Origin: CAYTET01 sp964436975 | GTDB lineage: Bacteria > Bacillota_I > Bacilli_A > Erysipelotrichales > Erysipelotrichaceae | Length of the DNA: 33,824 nucleotides | Direction: 5' to 3' | Assembly (NCBI GenBank): GCA_964436975.1 | Contig: CAYTET010000011.1 | Span: forward strand, 1 to 33,824 | Shown: one piece after another, positions 6,808 through 14,784 of the stretch | Numbering within the stretch: the first letter of the stretch is position 1 | How the letters are laid out: each line of letters starts with the position of its first letter | Program-made: the position numbers and the translations under genes | The notes under the pieces: model-generated | What the model was told of the DNA's origin: nothing | Database searches by the model: none | Seen by the model: only the letters and a program-made list of their open reading frames with translations

Positions 6808-7645
6808 TCTGGTAAGAGATGTCCTGCTTTCACTGTTAGCGGCCTTTCTTTCGGCCATTAACCTGAACAGCTTTATCGCCTCAGGCGGCCTTACCCCGGC
6901 CGGTTTTTCCGGACTGTCGATCCTGCTTGTCCGCATTGCCCAGCGGGAGTGGGGCATCGTTCTGAATTACAGCATTCTCTACATACTGTTTAATATCCCG
7001 GGCGTTATTCTGGCTTTTCGCAGTGTCAGCAAGCGCTTTACAGTCCTGTCCATTATCGATGTTGTCATGACCAGCGTTTTCGTGGCGATTCTGCCGACCT
7101 TTTCCATTACGGATGACATGCTGCTGATCAGTGTGTTCGGCGGCATTCTGTCAGGCATTGCGGCCTCGGCTGTTCTGGAAGCTGATGCCTGCGGCGGCGG
7201 AACGGACTTTATATCAATTTTCTTTGCCAAGAAATACCGCAAGGCCATGTGGAATTATGTGCTTGTTTTCAATGTAATCATGCTCGGAATCACCGGTCTT
7301 CTTTTTGGCTGGACCGCCGCTCTTTATTCAATCATCTATCAGTTTGTCGGGACCCAGGTCGTCAATTATTTCGATACCCGCTACAAGCGCTCGAGTTTTT
7401 TTATCGTCACCAGCAAGCCCGAGGAAATCACGGCCGAGGTGGTCAAACAGTTGCATCATTCGGTCACCGAACTGAGCGGCATTGGCGGCTTCTCCCACCA
7501 GCAGAAAATGATGCTTTATACCGTCTGCGGCGATTATGAGGTCAACAGGCTGACCAAGATAATCATGGAGATCGATCCGACCGCCTTTGTCAATGTCATC
7601 AAATCGACCCGGATTGCCGGTAATTTCAATCAGCGGCCATACTGA
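6785..7645 (+). CDS. YitT family membrane protein (DUF161 + DUF2179)
   Basis: A 286-residue protein with about five membrane helices and the family motif EADACGGGTDFISIFFAKK. A soluble C-terminal DUF2179 domain follows (about residues 200-286: RSSFFIVTSKPEEI ... GGFSHQQKMMLYTVCGDYEV). YitT proteins are widespread in Firmicutes and have no firmly assigned substrate. I chose the ATG at 6785 because it sits behind GAGGAAAG; a TTG seven codons upstream is open in frame but has no ribosome-binding site. The start lies within the end of rmuC, suggesting one transcript comK-rmuC-yitT ended by the terminator below. Confidence 0.92.
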   Translation: MNKKKTTSLVRDVLLSLLAAFLSAINLNSFIASGGLTPAGFSGLSILLVRIAQREWGIVLNYSILYILFNIPGVILAFRSVSKRFTVLSIIDVVMTSVFVAILPTFSITDDMLLISVFGGILSGIAASAVLEADACGGGTDFISIFFAKKYRKAMWNYVLVFNVIMLGITGLLFGWTAALYSIIYQFVGTQVVNYFDTRYKRSSFFIVTSKPEEITAEVVKQLHHSVTELSGIGGFSHQQKMMLYTVCGDYEVNRLTKIIMEIDPTAFVNVIKSTRIAGNFNQRPY

Positions 7646-7665
7646 CCTGCTGGCTAAGCCATTCC

Positions 7666-7690
7666 AAACGCCATGATGTGGCGTTTTTTT
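7666..7690 (+). terminator. Rho-independent terminator after the YitT gene
   Basis: An 8-bp stem AAACGCCA / TGGCGTTT with a five-base loop is followed by a T-run. It ends the comK-rmuC-yitT unit. Confidence 0.92.
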
Positions 7691-7724
7691 AGGATTTTTA
7701 CAGAATAGCCGCAATTATATACTG

Positions 7725-8552
7725 ATGAAAAAATCCCGTAAAATGAAAATCCTGATTGCCGCCGCCGCTGGCGCTGTCCTGCTGGTGACTGTGACCTGGG
7801 GACTGGCCGCTATGGGCCGAAGGATAATTGAGAGTGATTATCAGACGGCCGTCATTGCCATCAGCGATTTCCAGCCCTTCTATCAGACTCCGGCCGCGGT
7901 TACAGTCAGACAGACCGCCTATTACATTCCGGGAACTCTTTTCAGCTGTCCGGTGCAGAAAGGCCAGACTGTCAGCCGCGGGACGGTACTGGCTGAATAC
8001 TATGATGCCTACGGAAGCAAGAAGAAACTGCTCAGCCGCCAGGACGGGATGGTCATGGAAATACAGCCATCGGCTATCACCTTAGGAGGCAGTCAGCGGT
8101 TTCTGACGGCTTATCTGCCTCTGGATATCCTGAATAAATGTCCGCCATATACGGTCGGGCTGTTTACCAGCCAAAGCCGCCAGTATGCGGCCAGACTGCT
8201 GGAAGTAAGCCCTCTGGTCAGTGATTCGGAAAAACAGCGGGCCGGTGTTGTTTTCAGTGCCGAACAGGCCGACGGCCTGTTAATCGGTCAAAGCGGCACC
8301 CTGACGGTCCAGCTTGAGAAAATGACCGCTGTTCTGACCGTGGACCGGTCGGCTGTTTTCAGTGATGACCAAGGCAGCTTTGTTGCCGACGAGCAGTGGA
8401 TTAGCGATCTGAGTCATCCGGATAAGTACCGTCATGATGTGGCCCTGATTGCGGCTGACGAAAAGACCGCCGTCATCGAGGGAATCGGTCTGGAAAGCCG
8501 ACAGGTTATTATCTGGACGGCCCAGCTTGAGCAGCTATGGCAGCTGAACTGA
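7725..8552 (+). CDS. Membrane-anchored periplasmic-adaptor-like protein of an ABC export system
   Basis: A 275-residue protein with an N-terminal signal anchor (IAAAAGAVLLVTVTWGLAAM) and an extracellular region typical of HlyD/MacA-type adaptors. A biotinyl-lipoyl-like strand pattern (FSCPVQKGQTVSRGTVLAEY ... RQDGMVMEI) is followed by a beta-barrel-like part (LLIGQSGTLTVQLEKM ... VDRSAVF). It lacks a long coiled-coil hairpin, as in other Gram-positive adaptors. Its 3' end overlaps the ABC ATPase gene by 16 bases. No Shine-Dalgarno is visible before the ATG; an alternative ATG is at 7743. A TTTACA-N15-TATACT promoter-like pair at 7697-7723 sits unusually close. The system could export a peptide or drug, or strip lipoproteins; substrate unknown. 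Confidence 0.8.
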   Translation: MKKSRKMKILIAAAAGAVLLVTVTWGLAAMGRRIIESDYQTAVIAISDFQPFYQTPAAVTVRQTAYYIPGTLFSCPVQKGQTVSRGTVLAEYYDAYGSKKKLLSRQDGMVMEIQPSAITLGGSQRFLTAYLPLDILNKCPPYTVGLFTSQSRQYAARLLEVSPLVSDSEKQRAGVVFSAEQADGLLIGQSGTLTVQLEKMTAVLTVDRSAVFSDDQGSFVADEQWISDLSHPDKYRHDVALIAADEKTAVIEGIGLESRQVIIWTAQLEQLWQLN

Positions 8553-9343
8553 TAAGTCTGCAGCAGATAAGCCGTCAATTCAGCGGACTTGATCAGCAGA
8601 CAGTGGCTCTGGACAGCGTCAGTCTGCAGATTGAGCAGGGCAGTTTTGTCGCCATCACCGGCCCCTCCGGCAGCGGCAAGACGACTCTGTTTAATATCCT
8701 GGCCGGCTTTGACCGGGCGGATAGCGGCAGCTATTACTACCAGAATGAATTGGTCAGCCTTTATACGGAAGAACAGCTGGCCGGCTGGCGCCGCCGCCAT
8801 ATTGGAATGGTTTTTCAGGAATACCGGCTGCTGGACAGTCTGGATGTGTATGACAATCTTGTCTTCAGCCAGCTGTGCCGCCGCCGCTGGCCTGACGAAG
8901 ACTATCTGGACGGCCTTTTGGAAACAGTTTCGCTGCGCAGGTACCGCCATAACATGATCAGTGAATTATCCGGGGGTGAAAGGCAGCGGCTGGCCGTTGT
9001 CAGGGCTTTGGCCGGTCAGCCTGACCTGCTGCTGGCTGATGAGCCGACCGGGGCGCTGGATGAAGAAAACACCCGGCTTATCATCCGTCTGCTGGCCGAC
9101 CAGGCGGAAAAGGGGGTAACTGTTCTTGTTGTTACGCATGATGAAAAAGTGGCGGCCGCCAGTCAGCGGCGCATCAGTCTTCAGTCAGGGCGGCTGGTCA
9201 GTGATGATGGCCTGGTACAGCCTGAAAAACCAGTGGCGCAAACAGCTGGTGAGCATTACAACCCTGGCCGTCGCTTTATTTTTAACTCTGACCGTCGATG
9301 CACTGACCACGCTGCTGAAAAACCAGATCAGCAGCCAGATTGA
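8537..9343 (+). CDS. ABC transporter ATP-binding protein (MacB/LolD type)
   Basis: The ATPase powers the adaptor-permease export system. All motifs are present: Walker A GPSGSGKTT (residues 42-50), Q-loop FQEY, signature LSGGERQRLAVVRAL (144-158), Walker B DLLLADEPTGALDEE (163-177) and H-loop VTHD (199-202). The family normally ends near residue 225, which here is GRLVSD. Instead the frame stays open to residue 268, and the last 45 or so codons overlap the permease gene in another frame. That tail (QPEKPVAQTAGEHYNPGRR...) looks like off-frame translation. It may be truly made, or the native stop may be lost, or there may be a frameshift joining ATPase and permease as in MacB. Confidence 0.9.
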   Translation: MAAELISLQQISRQFSGLDQQTVALDSVSLQIEQGSFVAITGPSGSGKTTLFNILAGFDRADSGSYYYQNELVSLYTEEQLAGWRRRHIGMVFQEYRLLDSLDVYDNLVFSQLCRRRWPDEDYLDGLLETVSLRRYRHNMISELSGGERQRLAVVRALAGQPDLLLADEPTGALDEENTRLIIRLLADQAEKGVTVLVVTHDEKVAAASQRRISLQSGRLVSDDGLVQPEKPVAQTAGEHYNPGRRFIFNSDRRCTDHAAEKPDQQPD

Positions 9344-10265
9344 AGCAAGCGGCCTTGATATATCAATGGTACAGATCCTGACGGAAACGACTGAAGATGC
9401 CGGCTGGTTTGAAGCCATGCAGAAGGAATGCGGGCTGACTTTAGGCTATGCGGTCAGCCAGTATCGCAGCAATGACAATGATATTGTGGCTGTTCCGGAA
9501 GGATTTGAGGCCATGATGCGGCTCAGCTGCAGCCAGGGCCGGCTGCACCAGCCGGCTGATTATCTGTATAATGCCGCCAGTGCGGTAATAGGCTACGACT
9601 ACTGGCAGCAGCTCAACTGTCCGGAAATAAATGAAATAATTGAAGCCGACGGCTATTCCTGCCGGCTGATCGGTGTTTTATCCGAGGATACGGCTAATGT
9701 TTATTTTGATGCCGGCTATGTCATCATTGTGCCGTCCCGCTGGGCCCGCCAGTCAGCCGACACTTACTATTTTAAGACGGCCGGCAATGCGGACGGATGG
9801 CTGACGGACCGTTTTGGCGAAAACAACTACCTGCTGATTGACCAGAAAGTATTTACCCAGCTGATCAATGAACTGACCGAAGTGGTCAGCCTTATCATGA
9901 TTGCCTTAAGCTGGATCAGCGGGTTTGTTGCCGTCATCGGACTGATTAACCAGGCTTTGATCCAGCTGCCGTCCCAGATGGGATTCATTGGCCTTCAAAA
10001 AGCGCTGGGCGGCAGCCGCCGGGATATAATCAGACTGTTTCTGTACCGCCACTTACTGGTAATGACGCTGGCCGTGCTTATGACCGCCGGCGGTCTGGCG
10101 GTTCTCAGGCTGGCCCTGCAGACGGCCGGAATTGCGCTTGCCATGATCAGCCGGACCAGTCTGGCTTTGGCGGCGGCTTTGTCAGCTGTTGCTTTTGCCG
10201 GGGCGCTGTATCCGGCCTTTAAGGCCGGCCGGCTGACTATCATTGAAGCCCTGGCCGCCCATTAA
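9204..10265 (+). CDS. FtsX/MacB-type ABC transporter permease
   Basis: A membrane subunit of about 353 residues. An N-terminal membrane helix (SITTLAVALFLTLTVDAL) is followed by a large extracellular domain (about residues 35-225) and three C-terminal helices with the FtsX pattern, ending FAGALYPAFKAGRLTIIEAL. This four-helix layout with a big loop is typical of mechanotransmitting exporters. The coding frame is open from 9126, but the natural N-terminus MMAWYSLKNQWRKQ begins at 9204 (9207 also possible), behind a weak AGGGCGG. About 140 bases overlap the ATPase ORF in a different frame. Its TAA touches the terminator shared with the minus-strand genes. Confidence 0.88.
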   Translation: MMAWYSLKNQWRKQLVSITTLAVALFLTLTVDALTTLLKNQISSQIEASGLDISMVQILTETTEDAGWFEAMQKECGLTLGYAVSQYRSNDNDIVAVPEGFEAMMRLSCSQGRLHQPADYLYNAASAVIGYDYWQQLNCPEINEIIEADGYSCRLIGVLSEDTANVYFDAGYVIIVPSRWARQSADTYYFKTAGNADGWLTDRFGENNYLLIDQKVFTQLINELTEVVSLIMIALSWISGFVAVIGLINQALIQLPSQMGFIGLQKALGGSRRDIIRLFLYRHLLVMTLAVLMTAGGLAVLRLALQTAGIALAMISRTSLALAAALSAVAFAGALYPAFKAGRLTIIEALAAH

Positions 10266-10287
10266 AAAACCCGTCATTGCAACGGGT
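10264..10287 (-). terminator. Rho-independent terminator of the NifU-like/YuiD operon
   Basis: On the minus strand, stem ACCCGT / ACGGGT with a seven-base loop is followed by six T residues. It overlaps the stop codon of the NifU-like gene and abuts the permease stop on the other strand. Confidence 0.8.
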
Positions 10288-10546
10288 CAGCTAAGACAAC
10301 ATCTTTTATTCCGTCTACTTCATCAAACAGCCAGGCCTTGATGCCGGTATTAAGTGTCTGATCAATCATTACACAGCCGGCACAGGCGCCGGACAGCGAT
10401 ATGGTGACAATGCCGTCTTTGACACTGATCAGGTGCAGGTCACCGCCGTCAGCCTGGATATAAGGCTTTATTTTATCCAGAACCTGGTTAACCTTGACGG
10501 TCATCTCTTCATCGGCATTTGTAATGGCTTGTTCTTGTTCGCTCAT
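10274..10546 (-). CDS. NifU C-terminal-domain iron-sulfur scaffold protein
   Basis: A 90-residue Nfu-type protein (YutM-like in Bacillus) that carries or transfers Fe-S clusters. The core reads IKPYIQADGGDLHLISVKDG followed by LSGACAGCVMIDQTL, with the cluster-binding CAGC pair at about residues 55-58. A short acidic N-terminal extension precedes it. The ATG has a GGGAGT site and follows the YuiD stop by 12 bases, so both are read from the promoter at 11042-11070. It could supply the radical SAM protein and superoxide reductase pathways, but that is only general logic. Confidence 0.93.
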   Translation of the reverse strand: MSEQEQAITNADEEMTVKVNQVLDKIKPYIQADGGDLHLISVKDGIVTISLSGACAGCVMIDQTLNTGIKAWLFDEVDGIKDVVLADPLQ

Positions 10547-10558
10547 TGTTAACTCCCG

Positions 10559-11020
10559 TCATTTAATCCGCAGCAGAAACATCAGATAGGCGGTTGCCAA
10601 TCCGAGAATGATGCCGGCGGCAACTTCCATATATGTATGTCCCAGAACTTCTTTCATCTTCTTGGAATAAATAGGATCATTCAGCTTAAGGGTGGTCAGT
10701 TCCTGAATGTCGCTGACCAGTTTGCGGGTCAGGGCAATATTCTCGCCGGCGTAATAGCGGACATTGGCGGCGTCAAAGCAGACAATTACACACATGGTCA
10801 GGGTAACCGCAAATATTGTCGAATAGAAATGATCGACCAGACCGACCGCCAGAGTAACGCTTGAAACCAGAGCCGCATGGGAAGAAGGCATTCCGCCTGA
10901 CGCAAAAAACAGGCGCCAGCGCCACTCCCGATGGAAAAGGTAGTAGCAGAATGGCTTTAACAGCTGGGCTAGAAACATCGCCGCAATTCCGGCAATGAAA
11001 GGATACATCTTGTTGTACAT
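10559..11020 (-). CDS. Divergent PAP2 family membrane protein (DUF212, YuiD-like)
   Basis: A 153-residue integral membrane protein with the DUF212 hallmarks GGMPSSHAALVSSV (about residues 41-54), CFDAANVRYYAGE and KEVLGHTYMEVAAGIILG. The family is related to PAP2 phosphatases and keeps the SSH and GHT-type histidines, but its substrate is unknown. The ATG has a GAGGTG site nine bases upstream. It is first in a two-gene minus-strand operon with the NifU-like gene and is divergent from the S1-domain gene. Confidence 0.93.
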   Translation of the reverse strand: MYNKMYPFIAGIAAMFLAQLLKPFCYYLFHREWRWRLFFASGGMPSSHAALVSSVTLAVGLVDHFYSTIFAVTLTMCVIVCFDAANVRYYAGENIALTRKLVSDIQELTTLKLNDPIYSKKMKEVLGHTYMEVAAGIILGLATAYLMFLLRIK

Positions 11021-11041
11021 CCCTTTTCACCTCGCTTAAAC

Positions 11042-11070
11042 ATTATAAACAAATGATTATACATATTCAA
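11042..11070 (-). promoter_or_regulatory. Sigma-A promoter of the YuiD/NifU-like operon
   Basis: On the minus strand TTGAAT and a perfect TATAAT are spaced by 17 bases. The transcript would start about 20 bases before the YuiD ATG. Confidence 0.85.
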
Positions 11071-11107
11071 ATAAACTAACTTTCTTTTTTGCTGTTTCAG
11101 CCAGATT

Positions 11108-11136
11108 TTTATGCCGGGCGGCGATAGTGATATAAT
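11108..11136 (+). promoter_or_regulatory. TG-extended promoter of the S1-domain gene
   Basis: TG-A-TATAAT is a perfect extended -10 (11128-11136) with a weak TTTATG -35 at 17 bases. The expected start point, about 11143, falls directly at the ATG at 11144, suggesting a leaderless message. Confidence 0.7.
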
Positions 11137-11143
11137 GATACCG

Positions 11144-11509
11144 ATGAAACAGGAAAATGAGAGCTATTGCATCGGCCAGGTCGTCGAGGGAATGATTACG
11201 GGAATAAAACCGTATGGGGCTTTTGTCAGGCTTAATGACGGCGCCAGCGGCTTGATTCATATTTCGGAGATCAGCCACGGCTATGTAAAAGACGTCAGCC
11301 GGTTTGTCAGCCGCGGGGAGAAAATAATCGTCAAGATAATCGACATTGACCCGCTGACCGGCCAGCTTAAGCTTTCGCTGAAGGCCCTGCGCTCTCACCG
11401 TTACCAGTCATCCCGGCCGCCGGGTCACCGTCTGCCGGACAAGATTGGTTTTTCTTCATTGGAAAAAGCTTTGCCCCAATGGCTAAAGCAGGCTCAAAAG
11501 GAGGAGTAA
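11144..11509 (+). CDS. S1 RNA-binding domain protein (YugI/GSP13-like)
   Basis: A 121-residue protein with one S1 (OB-fold) domain: YCIGQVVEGMITGIKPYGAF, GASGLIHISEIS and VKIIDIDPLTGQLKLSLKAL. A basic tail follows. YugI/GSP13 of Bacillus associates with ribosomes and is stress-induced. The frame is open from an ATG at 11111, but the promoter -10 lies between that codon and 11144, so I place the start at 11144 (MKQENESYCIGQV). No Shine-Dalgarno precedes it, which fits a leaderless transcript. The pgi gene follows four bases after the stop. Confidence 0.88.
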   Translation: MKQENESYCIGQVVEGMITGIKPYGAFVRLNDGASGLIHISEISHGYVKDVSRFVSRGEKIIVKIIDIDPLTGQLKLSLKALRSHRYQSSRPPGHRLPDKIGFSSLEKALPQWLKQAQKEE

Positions 11510-11513
11510 GAAA

Positions 11514-12785
11514 ATGCAGCTGGATCTATCAAATGCGGTAAATTTAGAAGATGTCTATTCCTATCAGGAAAAAGTTAATGAAGTTGACAAGGCCCTCAAC
11601 AGCCGCAGCTGTGCCGGCAGTGATTATCTGGGCTGGCTGGACTGGCCGGTTGATTATGATAAGGATGAATTTAAAAGAATAAAAGCGGCCGCCGCCGAAA
11701 TAAGAGCGGAAGCCGATATCCTGCTGGTCTGCGGCATCGGCGGCTCTTATCTGGGAGCCCGCAGCGCCATTGAGATGCTGAAGGGGCTGTACAGCGATGA
11801 CAAGCCGGAGATTATCTATACCGGCAACACGCTGTCATCAACAACGCTGGCCCAGATTATGAACTATATTCAAGGCAAAAGCATTTATGTCAATGTCATT
11901 TCCAAAAGCGGTACAACAACGGAAACCTCAATTGCTTTCCGGCTGCTGGAGCAGCATGTCATTAAGACATACGGACCCCAGGGCGCCAAAGACCGCATCA
12001 TTGCCACTACGGATTCAGCCAGGGGAACTTTAAAGAATCTGGCTGATGCCAAAGGCTACCGGACTTTTGTCATTCCCGATGATATCGGCGGCCGTTTTTC
12101 TGTTATCACGGCTGTCGGACTGCTGCCGATTGCCGCGGCCGGAGTCGATATTGATATGCTGATGAAGGGCTGTGCCGCCGCCCGGCAGGATCTGCAGACG
12201 GCTGATCTGGCCCAAAATGCCGCCTACCGCTATGCGGTAGCCCGCCGGCTGCTGGAAAAGCAGGGTAAAAAAGCCGAGATGCTGGTCAGTTATGAGCCAT
12301 CCATGACAATGATTGCGGAATGGTGGAAACAGCTGTTCGGTGAATCCGAAGGCAAAGACGGCCTGGGCCTGCTGCCCTGCTCGGTGACTTTCACAACCGA
12401 CCTGCATTCCATGGGTCAGTTTATCCAGCAGGGGACCAAGTGCCTCTTCGAGACAGTTCTGCGGGTTAAAAAGCCTTTGCTCGACTATACTTTCCCGGCC
12501 GATCAGCAGAATCTTGACAATATGAATTATCTGGCCGGCCAGAGTGTCGACTGGGTCAATAAAATGGCCTGCCAGGGTACGGTAGCCGCGCATGTGGATG
12601 ATGGCAATGTTCCCAACATCCTCATTGATATTGATGATATGTCGGCATACAGCTATGGCTATATGGTCTATTTCTTCTTCAAGGCCTGCGCCATGTCCGT
12701 GCTGCTGCTGGGTGTCAATCCCTTTAACCAGCCGGGAGTTGAAATCTATAAGAAGAATATGTTCAAACTGCTGGGCAAAGAATAA
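11514..12785 (+). CDS. pgi: Glucose-6-phosphate isomerase
   Basis: Pgi interconverts glucose 6-phosphate and fructose 6-phosphate in glycolysis. Visible SIS-fold and family signatures are VCGIGGSYLGARSAIEML, VISKSGTTTETSIAF, EWWKQLFGESEGKDG and FTTDLHSMGQFIQQG. The C-terminus has GVNPFNQPGVEIYKKNMFKLLG. At 423 residues it is a little shorter than the usual 440-450 of Gram-positive enzymes. A strong AAGGAGGAG site precedes the ATG, four bases after the S1 gene, so both share a transcript that ends at the terminator below. Confidence 0.97.
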   Translation: MQLDLSNAVNLEDVYSYQEKVNEVDKALNSRSCAGSDYLGWLDWPVDYDKDEFKRIKAAAAEIRAEADILLVCGIGGSYLGARSAIEMLKGLYSDDKPEIIYTGNTLSSTTLAQIMNYIQGKSIYVNVISKSGTTTETSIAFRLLEQHVIKTYGPQGAKDRIIATTDSARGTLKNLADAKGYRTFVIPDDIGGRFSVITAVGLLPIAAAGVDIDMLMKGCAAARQDLQTADLAQNAAYRYAVARRLLEKQGKKAEMLVSYEPSMTMIAEWWKQLFGESEGKDGLGLLPCSVTFTTDLHSMGQFIQQGTKCLFETVLRVKKPLLDYTFPADQQNLDNMNYLAGQSVDWVNKMACQGTVAAHVDDGNVPNILIDIDDMSAYSYGYMVYFFFKACAMSVLLLGVNPFNQPGVEIYKKNMFKLLGKE

Positions 12786-12803
12786 AGAAAATTACGGGAT
12801 AAT

Positions 12804-12843
12804 AAGGATGTATGGGCGCGGTGAGCTAAATACATCCTTTTTT
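12804..12843 (+). terminator. Rho-independent terminator of pgi
   Basis: Perfect 10-bp stem AAGGATGTAT / ATACATCCTT around a 16-base loop, then a T-run. Confidence 0.9.
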
Positions 12844-12907
12844 GCAGTAGGGGCCAGCCGGCCGGGTAATTGTAGTAGAATAAAAGGGTGTAATGAGGTG
12901 TTTGACG

Positions 12908-14107
12908 ATGGATCGCGTTATTCTGCATTGTGACTGCAACAGTTTCTTTGCGTCAGTCGAGTCGATTGACCACCCCGAATACCGAAAAGTTCCCATGGCC
13001 GTTGCCGGAGATCCCAGCCAGCGGCATGGTATTATTCTGGCTAAAAACGAATTGGCTAAAAAATATCATATTCAGACAGCGGAAACCATATGGCAGGCCC
13101 GCCGCAAATGCCCCGGACTTCTGATTATCGGCCCGCATTATGAAAAGTATGAAAGCGTCAGCCGGCGGATCAATGAAATTTACGGCCAGTATACCGATAT
13201 GGTTGAACCGTTTTCCGTCGATGAATCGTGGCTTGACGTCACAGCTTCCCAGAACCTTTTTGGCAGCGGCGTCCAGATAGCCGATGCCCTGCGCCAGCAG
13301 ATCAGCCGCCAAATCGGCGTAACGATTTCGGTGGGCGTTTCCTATAATAAAACGTTTGCCAAGATGGGTTCGGATTATAAGAAACCGGATGCCACAACCG
13401 TCATCAGCCGTGATAATTATAAGCAGATCCTGTGGCCGCTGCCGATTGAAGAAATGATGTTTGTCGGTAAAAGCTCGGCGGCGGTCCTGCGGCAGCATGG
13501 CTATCTGACTATCGGGAATGCGGCTATGGCGACCCGTAAGCAGCTGATTGACCTATTGGGCAAAGGCGGCGGCAGTATCTGGGATGCCTGCAACGGGCTT
13601 GATGACTCACCGGTGGCGCTGCAGGGGAGTTATAGTGCTGCCAAAAGCATCAGCAACAACCAGACCTTTGATCACGATCTGACTGACAGCGAGGAAGTGC
13701 GGACCGGTCTGCTAAGGCTTACTGACAATGTCAGCAAGCGGCTGAGACAGAGCGGCATGTATGCCGGCGTTATTGCGGTGGCGGTTAAGGACAATATGCT
13801 TCAGGTCCGGCAGAAGCAGCAGAAGATAAGCCAGCCGACCTGCAGCACCAAGGTGATCTATGATACCGCCTGGCAGCTGGTTGGCAAAATATGGCACCCG
13901 GGTCAGCCGGTCAGGCTGCTTTCAGTGGCTGTAAGCGGGCTGACTGAAGATAATGATTACCAGCAGGACCTGTTTTCTGACCCCCATACCCAGATCAGGG
14001 ACAATGAACTGGATGAAACAATCGATGCCATAAGACAGCGCTATGGCGATAAGAGCATTGGCTTTGCCCGGCTTAAGGAAAACGGTAAGGACAGAAATGA
14101 TGACTGA
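12908..14107 (+). CDS. dinB: Y-family translesion DNA polymerase (DinB/UmuC type)
   Basis: A 399-residue Y-family polymerase that copies damaged DNA. Palm motifs are ILHCDCNSFFASVESID (first catalytic Asp) and VEPFSVDESWLDVT (second Asp-Glu pair). Finger, thumb and little-finger regions follow, with GVSYNKTFAKMGSDYKKPDA between. The first motif is CDCNSFFASVE rather than the DMDAFFASVE of classical Pol IV, so it may sit nearer the Bacillus YqjW or other Gram-positive branch. The C-terminus carries QQDLFSD, a possible beta-clamp-binding sequence. I chose the ATG at 12908, seven bases after GAGGTG; an ATG at 12893 is also open in frame. A TAGAAT box lies at 12876, with no clear -35. Confidence 0.93.
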   Translation: MDRVILHCDCNSFFASVESIDHPEYRKVPMAVAGDPSQRHGIILAKNELAKKYHIQTAETIWQARRKCPGLLIIGPHYEKYESVSRRINEIYGQYTDMVEPFSVDESWLDVTASQNLFGSGVQIADALRQQISRQIGVTISVGVSYNKTFAKMGSDYKKPDATTVISRDNYKQILWPLPIEEMMFVGKSSAAVLRQHGYLTIGNAAMATRKQLIDLLGKGGGSIWDACNGLDDSPVALQGSYSAAKSISNNQTFDHDLTDSEEVRTGLLRLTDNVSKRLRQSGMYAGVIAVAVKDNMLQVRQKQQKISQPTCSTKVIYDTAWQLVGKIWHPGQPVRLLSVAVSGLTEDNDYQQDLFSDPHTQIRDNELDETIDAIRQRYGDKSIGFARLKENGKDRNDD

Positions 14108-14130
14108 AACTGCAGAAAGGATGATGGCAG

Positions 14131-14781
14131 ATGAAGCGGATATTATGCTACGGTGATTCCCTGACCTGGGGCTTTGATCCGCAGACCGGCCTGCGTTTTG
14201 ATGACCAGACCCGCTGGCCGGCTCTTTTAGCCAGCCAGATGGAGGGGATAACCGTCATCGAAGAGGGGCTTAACGGCCGGTGTGCCGGCTGTGATGATCC
14301 CCAGGCGGCCAGTGACCGCAACGGTCTTCACATGCTGCATACCTTATTGGACAGCCATCAGCCTCTGGATGCGGTCATCCTGATGCTGGGGGTCAATGAT
14401 ACCAAGATCGGCATGAACCAGTCTGCCTATGATATCCAGAAAAGCATGGCCGGACTGATCCGCATTTCCCATGATCCGGCCTGTTACCGGCATTGCCGTC
14501 ACCAGCTTCCTAAAATACTGGTAGTGGCGCCGGTCGCCATCGGAGAAGGCATTAAGGACGCCTCTGATTATGAGGAAATTGACATGTCAAGCTATCGTAA
14601 AAGCATCATGCTGCCAAAGCTGTACCAGCAGTTGGCAGCGGATAATAACTGCTATTATCTGAATGCCAATGATTTTGTCAGTGCCAGTCCTTTTGATAAT
14701 CTGCATATGGATGCTGCCGGCCATCAGATGATGGCGGCCGCCATCCAGGAAAAACTGGAAATGATGTTTTCCGAGGAATGA
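14131..14781 (+). CDS. SGNH/GDSL-family hydrolase (esterase-like)
   Basis: A 216-residue soluble protein with the SGNH blocks in order. Block I is LCYGDSLTWGFDPQTG with the nucleophile Ser. The block II Gly is in EEGLNGRCAG and the block III Asn in ILMLGVNDTKIGM. Block V is DNLHMDAAGHQ with catalytic Asp and His. There is no signal peptide, so it probably acts in the cytoplasm as an acyl- or aryl-esterase; substrate unknown. The ATG follows an AAAGG site, 23 bases after the polymerase stop. The SecB-like gene starts three bases after its stop. Confidence 0.92.
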   Translation: MKRILCYGDSLTWGFDPQTGLRFDDQTRWPALLASQMEGITVIEEGLNGRCAGCDDPQAASDRNGLHMLHTLLDSHQPLDAVILMLGVNDTKIGMNQSAYDIQKSMAGLIRISHDPACYRHCRHQLPKILVVAPVAIGEGIKDASDYEEIDMSSYRKSIMLPKLYQQLAADNNCYYLNANDFVSASPFDNLHMDAAGHQMMAAAIQEKLEMMFSEE

Positions 14782-14784
14782 AAA

